Below, in pieces: positions 59,340 to 64,000 of a stretch of DNA of 64,000 nt (positions are counted from its first letter, which is position 1; the number at the start of each line of letters is the position of its first letter). The position numbers were made by a program, and so were the translations under genes. The DNA is from Azoarcus sp. L1K30 (GTDB lineage: Bacteria; Pseudomonadota; Gammaproteobacteria; Burkholderiales; Rhodocyclaceae), in assembly GCF_018122735.1 (NCBI RefSeq), contig NZ_JAGRRD010000001.1, positions 4,178,665 to 4,242,664 on the forward strand. Reading direction: 5' to 3'. The notes under the pieces were generated by a model. That model was not told the DNA's origin, searched no databases, and worked only from the letters and a program-made list of their open reading frames with translations.

Positions 59340-59920
59340 TCGGGCGTTGGCGTCGGATGCAAGCCGAGCACATCGAAGTCGCAATGCACCTTTAGCTGTC
59401 CGACCGCTGGCGCGGGTTGCGAAGTGCGTTCAATGTCGCATCCGAGCGGATTGAAGTGCATCGTCCCGGCGGGGGCCAGGGCATGCAGGGCGTCGATGAG
59501 GGCGGCTGCATGCACGAGGCGGGCATCCATGCTCAGGTGCCTGATGCGGATTGTCGGCAGTTCCGGATGCTTTGGGGATTTGACGGTGGATGCGCTTTCC
59601 TGCCATTGCACGGCGTCGAGGCGCCTGTCCGATTGCATGCGGAGCATCGCCGCATTCCAGTCCGCTGCGGCCTGGTCCAGGCTCGTGATTCGCAGGTCGG
59701 CGAGTTTCTTTTCGACGCGCCGGGAGTGTGCTGCCCGCGTATGTGCGGCATTGAGCATCGCGCGTGCCTGCAGCAGTGCTCTCTCGGCGTGGGCAAGCTG
59801 TGTTTGCTGATCCCGGCTCGCCTGCACGCAGAACAGGTAGGTGACAAGTCCGAGTGTCATCAGGCCAATGGCCAGCATCGTCGATCTGCTTCGCAGTGGC
59901 GGAAAGGGATTGCGGGTCAT
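59336..59920 (-). CDS. MshJ/PilO-like inner-membrane protein
   Basis: A 194-aa protein with one N-terminal helix (STMLAIGLMTLGLVTYLFCV), a coiled-coil region (QQTQLAHAERALLQARAMLN), and a small alpha/beta domain. This is the PilO/MshJ layout. Overlaps the PilM/N-like gene by 4 bp. Confidence 0.7.
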   Translation of the reverse strand: MTRNPFPPLRSRSTMLAIGLMTLGLVTYLFCVQASRDQQTQLAHAERALLQARAMLNAAHTRAAHSRRVEKKLADLRITSLDQAAADWNAAMLRMQSDRRLDAVQWQESASTVKSPKHPELPTIRIRHLSMDARLVHAAALIDALHALAPAGTMHFNPLGCDIERTSQPAPAVGQLKVHCDFDVLGLHPTPTPE

Positions 59921-61485
59921 TCGTCATCGCCCTCGGTGGTTTGCCCAGGCGCGGGCAAGGGCAGGTGCAGGCTCAGGCGCCGATGGGGGGCGTTAGCCCT
60001 TGAATTGCCATCATCGCCAGCCATCGCAAGGCGATTGTCTGGCGCGCGCGCCGACAGCCGGCCCTCGCCGATGGTGAATACCAGGCCAGGATGTCTTTCT
60101 GCCGCCAATTCAAGTGCATGCCTGACGTCGGCTCCTGTGTCTGCGATATGCGGGTTGCCCCCGCTCGTCTCGAGTTCGATTGCGACAGAGGGTGGTAACG
60201 ATGAGGCGCGATGGCTCGATTCACCCGAGTCGGGTGATGCCGGCTGCAGCGCCCACCGCAGACGTTCCAGACGCCATGCCGGCACGGCCTCCATGATCTG
60301 GCTGACCAGGTGCATGACTAACGCCGGCGTGACAGAACGCCCTTCGAGTGCCGATATCGTCTCGACCCATGCCGCTGCGTCGGTCGTCGGTACCGCAAGT
60401 GCAGTGTCTGCTTGCTGCAGGCGATCGAGTTCCTGGCGCGTCGCGACCGCGGCAGATTGGATTCGCGCGTCCTCCTGCTGCAACTTCTGCAACGTGAGCC
60501 ACTCGGCCCCGATCGCGAGCAACAGACCGGCGTAACTGGCGCCGACGATCCATGGCAGCGCGGCGCGCACCTGTGTCTGTTTGCGGCGGGCCTTCAGCGC
60601 GGGCGGCGTGTAGTCGACCGCGGGTGGACACTTGAATGCCTGTCGCAGCATGAACGGGCGTGCATCCGAATGTCCGGTCAGCGGGTCGGCGTGACGGGGC
60701 CGTGCCCAACCGTCGAGGGGCAGAAAGTCCAATTCCGCGCCCTCGATGGCGTTGGCAAGTGCGACAAGGGTGGCGTGGTCGGCGGTGTCTGCCAGAAGCT
60801 TGAGCGTGAGCGCAGAGGCGCCGTGCCCGATCCAGTGCTGGGCGGTGAGGTAGGCATGGGTCTGGGCCAGTTCGTTCGCGTATGCGGCCATGCACTCACG
60901 CAGCGTAGCGGCGCGGGGCGGGGCGAGACGGCTGAATCGAAGCCGGCCGTCAACGAACAGCGTCTGCCGCATCCCGGTTCGTGTGATGTTGATCAGCAGA
61001 AAGGTGTCGCGCTTGCGCGATGCCGGTCGCTGCCATTGGTCAAACAGCAGCGCGGGGGTGAGCACGCGGGTGATCACCTTGCCCGCGTCCGTCAGGGCCC
61101 GGAGCCAGGGCTCAAGCATTGCAGGACGCGTCAGTGCTGCGAGCAAGAGCGCATCGAGTCTGGGCTGACCGGCTTGTCTGCCGAGCGGCACGGCCACGGT
61201 GAAGGCCGTATCCGGAAAATGCTGCTGCAATCGGCGCCGGGTCATTGCGCGCGCGTCGCCCAGGCCTGCGCGAGGGATGTGTTCGAGCGCGAAGCGCTCA
61301 TCGGCAAGATCGGCGATGACGATGAATTGACCGTGTGTGGGGTGTGTCTGGAGCCACTGGTCGAAGTGCTCAGGCGCCGTTCCGGCGCGCGTTTCGAAGC
61401 GCTGCTCGAGCACGGGACCGTCGTGCCCGGATGCGAAGACCTCACCGCCACTGCCATCTATCACGAGGATTCGTTTCTTTCCCAT
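59917..61485 (-). CDS. MshI/PilM-PilN-like platform protein
   Basis: A 522-aa protein that begins MGKKRILVIDGSGGEVFASG like an actin-fold PilM/GspL cytoplasmic domain. It has a membrane helix (ALPWIVGASYAGLLLAIGAE) at about 325-345 and a PilN-like periplasmic tail with coiled coil, so it is a PilM-PilN fusion as in MshI/GspL. The start at 61485 is chosen over 61557 because that extension overlaps the platform gene upstream. Confidence 0.72.
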   Translation of the reverse strand: MGKKRILVIDGSGGEVFASGHDGPVLEQRFETRAGTAPEHFDQWLQTHPTHGQFIVIADLADERFALEHIPRAGLGDARAMTRRRLQQHFPDTAFTVAVPLGRQAGQPRLDALLLAALTRPAMLEPWLRALTDAGKVITRVLTPALLFDQWQRPASRKRDTFLLINITRTGMRQTLFVDGRLRFSRLAPPRAATLRECMAAYANELAQTHAYLTAQHWIGHGASALTLKLLADTADHATLVALANAIEGAELDFLPLDGWARPRHADPLTGHSDARPFMLRQAFKCPPAVDYTPPALKARRKQTQVRAALPWIVGASYAGLLLAIGAEWLTLQKLQQEDARIQSAAVATRQELDRLQQADTALAVPTTDAAAWVETISALEGRSVTPALVMHLVSQIMEAVPAWRLERLRWALQPASPDSGESSHRASSLPPSVAIELETSGGNPHIADTGADVRHALELAAERHPGLVFTIGEGRLSARAPDNRLAMAGDDGNSRANAPHRRLSLHLPLPAPGQTTEGDDE

Positions 61486-61496
61486 GGCTTGGCAAA

Positions 61497-62705
61497 CTAC
61501 AAAGGGAGCCGGGTCAGAATGTCGTACACGGGACCCAGGACAGCAAAGACGATCCACAGCATGAAGGCACCCAGGATGAGCGTGAGGAGTGGTTCGGCGC
61601 TGGCCTGCAGGCGCTCGATCGATTCGCGGGTGTCGCGTGCGTAGAAGCTCGCGATGTTACCGAGCGCGGCATCCATTCCGCCTGTCTGCTCTCCAATTCG
61701 CAGCATGCGTGTCACCAGTTGTGGAAAAAGCCCGGTAACCTCGAAGGCGGCGGCAATGCCATGGCCCTCGACGATGCGCCGTTCCGCTTCGCACAGGCTG
61801 TCTCGTATGGCGAGGTTCCCACTGGCGTTCACGGCAGTGCGCAATGCCTCCAATATCGTGATGCCCGAGGCGTAGAGCATGGCGATCAGGCCAGCAATGC
61901 GGGCCATGGCGATCTTGTATTGCAGGGGGCCGAGCACCGGCAGGCGCAGGCGGAGCAGGTCGAGGCGGAATCGAAAGGCAGCGCTTCGGCGATACGCCAA
62001 TCCGAGACCTACACCGATGAACGGGAGCAGGGTGATCATCAGCGCGCCATGGTCGGAGACCACGTTTGAAAGATCGATCAGTATTCGGGTCTGCAGCGGC
62101 AGAGACTGGCCGGTGCTGCGGAACAGCCGGGCAAGTTCGGGGACGACGAAGAGCAGCGCGACAATGGCGGCCGCGAGCAGTACGGCGCTGACGATGATGG
62201 GATAGATCGCGAGCTTGCGCGCGTGCGCAACGAGTTCATGTTCGCGTTCGAGCGCCTGTGCCAGTTGGTTCAGAACGGGCGCCAGCGTGCCGGTCTGTTC
62301 GCCGGCCTGGAGCAGGCTGCAGAACACCTCGTCGAATGCATCGGGATGGCGGGTGGCCGCTTCCGACAGGGGCAGCCCACCTTCGATGTCTTCGAGCAGG
62401 CGCGCCACGATCTGTTGCGTGCGGGCGTGAGCGGTGGCCTCCCGCAGGTCGGTCAGTGCGTCGATGATGGGAACGCCGGCGGCAAGCAATTGCTCGAGGT
62501 GAAAGCAGAAATGAATCAGCTCGCGGCGCGGAATGCGGCCCCGTAACGCGGTGAGCAGGGTATCGTATATTCGTGCCTCGGCATTGATGAGCTCGAGCCC
62601 CCTGCGTCGCAGACGGGCTTCGAGCTCGGTGATGTCCGCTGCGTCGGTGGCACCACGGATAATCTCTCCCCGTGCGTTGAGCGCGCGATAGGTGTGTCGT
62701 GTCAT
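61497..62705 (-). CDS. GspF/PilC/MshG-like inner-membrane platform protein
   Basis: A 402-aa protein with two GspF domains and three membrane segments (IIVSAVLLAAAIVALLFVVP near 175-195, ALMITLLPFIGVGLGLAY and a C-terminal LLTLILGAFMLWIVFAVLG). LLAAGVPIIDALTDL and MLYASGITILEALRTAV are the repeated family motifs. The start at MTRHTYRALNARGEII overlaps the ATPase stop by 4 bp (62702-62705). Confidence 0.9.
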   Translation of the reverse strand: MTRHTYRALNARGEIIRGATDAADITELEARLRRRGLELINAEARIYDTLLTALRGRIPRRELIHFCFHLEQLLAAGVPIIDALTDLREATAHARTQQIVARLLEDIEGGLPLSEAATRHPDAFDEVFCSLLQAGEQTGTLAPVLNQLAQALEREHELVAHARKLAIYPIIVSAVLLAAAIVALLFVVPELARLFRSTGQSLPLQTRILIDLSNVVSDHGALMITLLPFIGVGLGLAYRRSAAFRFRLDLLRLRLPVLGPLQYKIAMARIAGLIAMLYASGITILEALRTAVNASGNLAIRDSLCEAERRIVEGHGIAAAFEVTGLFPQLVTRMLRIGEQTGGMDAALGNIASFYARDTRESIERLQASAEPLLTLILGAFMLWIVFAVLGPVYDILTRLPL

Positions 62706-64000
62706 GGGGCGTGCGGCGCGAGCGCTTGTGCCAGGCGCACGACCCGTGCCAACTCCTCGATGCTGGTACTCCCGTCCAGGACTCGGCGCGTGCCGTCTTC
62801 CGCAAGACTGACGAGCCCCTGTCGCCGGGCGCTGGCTGCAAGCGTCTTTCTGCTGGCATTGATGCTGACGAGGTCGCCGAGTTCGTCGTCTATGACAAGG
62901 CATTCGACGATGGACATACGTCCGCGATAACCCAGGTGGCTGCACGCAGGGCAGCCCGTGGCGCGATAGACGGTTGTGGTCGTCGCCTGTTCGGGGGAGA
63001 GATCGAGCAGCAGTTGTTCGTTGGCGGTCGCGCGATCGGGGCGGCGGCATTCCGGGCACAGGCGGCGGACCAGTCGCTGCGCGACGACCCCGACCAGATT
63101 GTCGCCAAGAATGTCCGGACGGACACCGAGATCGAGCAGGCGGGGAATTGCTCCAAGTGCGGAGTTGGTATGCAGGGTGGAGAACACTTGATGCCCGGTC
63201 ATCGCCGCTCGCAGCGCCATGGCGGCAGTATCGCGGTCGCGGATTTCACCAACCAGAATGATGTCGGGGTCTTGCCGCAGCAAGGCGCGGATGCCGCTGG
63301 CAAAGTCGATACGGGCGCCGTCGCTGATCGTGGTCTGACGGACCATCTGCATCGGGTATTCGACAGGGTCCTCAAGTGTCATGATGTTGCGTGATTCGTT
63401 GTTGAGCTGATTGAGCATGGAGTAGAGCGTGGTGGTCTTGCCGCTGCCGGTAGGGCCGGTGATCAGGATCAAGCCTTCTGGCCGACTGAGCATTTGCCGG
63501 ATTCGTTCAAGCTGATCCGGACTCAGGCCAATTTGTGCTAGCGGGACGAGACCCTTGTGGCGATCGAGGATGCGCAGCACGATGTTCTCGCCGTGCAGCG
63601 TCGGCTGGGCCGAGACCCTGAAGTCGACCTCGCGCCCGTTGAGCGTCAGGGAGATGCGCCCGTCCTGTGGGCTGCGGGTTTCGGCGATATTGAGCGCGGC
63701 CATGACCTTCAGCCGGACGGCCATTGCCGGCCAGTAGCTTGCATGCAGGACTCTGATTTGTTGCAGGAGGCCGTCGATCCGGTAGCGGATGCGGAGGAAA
63801 CCGGCTTCCGGTTCGAAATGGATGTCCGAGGCGCCGCGTTTGACAGCATCGACAAGCAAGGCGTCGATCAGGCGAATCACGGGCGGACGGTGTTGTCGAT
63901 GCGGGGTGCGGTAATCCGGCGCGGTCGTCGCGCCAGATTCGATTTCCTGGAGGACGGCGTCGATCGAGAGCTGATAGCCGTAGTGACGGTCGATGGCCTC
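62702..64000 (-). CDS. GspE/PilB/MshE-type secretion ATPase, N-terminus outside window
   Basis: 432 residues are visible and the frame is open to base 64000, so the gene continues to the right. A GTG at 63880 is only an internal codon. Walker A GPTGSGKTTTLYSML, the Asp box DPDIILVGEIRDRDTA, the His box TGHQVFSTLHTNSA and the tetracysteine zinc pair CPEC/CPAC are intact, so it should be an active hexameric assembly ATPase. Confidence 0.93.
   Translation of the reverse strand, partial: EAIDRHYGYQLSIDAVLQEIESGATTAPDYRTPHRQHRPPVIRLIDALLVDAVKRGASDIHFEPEAGFLRIRYRIDGLLQQIRVLHASYWPAMAVRLKVMAALNIAETRSPQDGRISLTLNGREVDFRVSAQPTLHGENIVLRILDRHKGLVPLAQIGLSPDQLERIRQMLSRPEGLILITGPTGSGKTTTLYSMLNQLNNESRNIMTLEDPVEYPMQMVRQTTISDGARIDFASGIRALLRQDPDIILVGEIRDRDTAAMALRAAMTGHQVFSTLHTNSALGAIPRLLDLGVRPDILGDNLVGVVAQRLVRRLCPECRRPDRATANEQLLLDLSPEQATTTTVYRATGCPACSHLGYRGRMSIVECLVIDDELGDLVSINASRKTLAASARRQGLVSLAEDGTRRVLDGSTSIEELARVVRLAQALAPHAP

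Noticed and set aside
63878-63880. GTG as the start of the secretion ATPase
   Set aside because: The frame continues upstream to base 64000 with sensible sequence, so this is an internal valine codon and the true start is outside the window.

Overview
The window is high-GC DNA from a betaproteobacterium, most likely Rhodocyclales (Azoarcus/Thauera/Aromatoleum-like). The evidence is gene content and order: ispE - tRNA-Gln - prs - rplY - pth - ychF, miaB - phoH - ybeY - corC - lnt, glyQ - glyS - gmhB - plsC, a phasin gene implying PHA granules, and a Na+-pumping acyl-CoA decarboxylase. Assignment is from reading the proteins, not from a database search.

Region 1 (1 to about 10,810) is an accessory, defence-island-like block. 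It holds a DUF1156-type DNA methylase (5' end cut by the window) with a DUF499-type ATPase, an XRE regulator divergent from an unknown 144-aa gene with a perfect 16-bp palindrome between them, a metallophosphoesterase, a tightly overlapping two-gene operon coding for an NdpA-like nucleoid-associated protein and a RelA/SpoT-domain nucleotide pyrophosphokinase, and a small protein resembling mobile-element cargo. The block ends in an imperfect tandem repeat at the ychF stop codon, and YchF appears to have an altered C-terminus there. The NdpA-like/RelA-SpoT pair is the best candidate for an undescribed system.

Region 2 (10,814 to 25,000) is conserved housekeeping, mostly on the minus strand: ychF, pth, rplY, prs, tRNA-Gln, ispE, lolB, a large TPR protein, mutM (plus), a dynamin-like GTPase (plus), a ferredoxin, coaD, rsmD and two M16 peptidases.

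Region 3 (25,000 to 39,600) holds ftsY-ftsE-ftsX, the peroxide-defence pair ahpC-ahpF, a hotdog thioesterase, a four-gene Na+-translocating decarboxylase operon, and a two-gene signalling unit made of a solute-binding protein and a PAS-PAS-GGDEF-EAL-CZB c-di-GMP enzyme, then a DUF3079 gene and tRNA-Met.

Region 4 (39,700 to 50,200) is the miaB-phoH-ybeY-corC-lnt chain followed by glyQ-glyS-gmhB-plsC, all on the plus strand. YbeY has an N-terminal extension of about 100 residues.

Region 5 (50,200 to 56,280) holds a phasin, an enoyl-CoA hydratase, and a kdsD-lptC-lptA operon in which kdsC is absent from its usual place and lptB/rpoN do not follow lptA. A KefB-type antiporter is divergent from it.

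Region 6 (56,290 to the right edge) is a minus-strand cluster for an MSHA-like/type II secretion-like pseudopilus machine: ATPase, inner-membrane platform protein, PilM/N-, PilO- and PilP-like assembly proteins, one GspK/PilX-like protein and two prepilins. The ATPase gene runs off the window and no secretin is visible.
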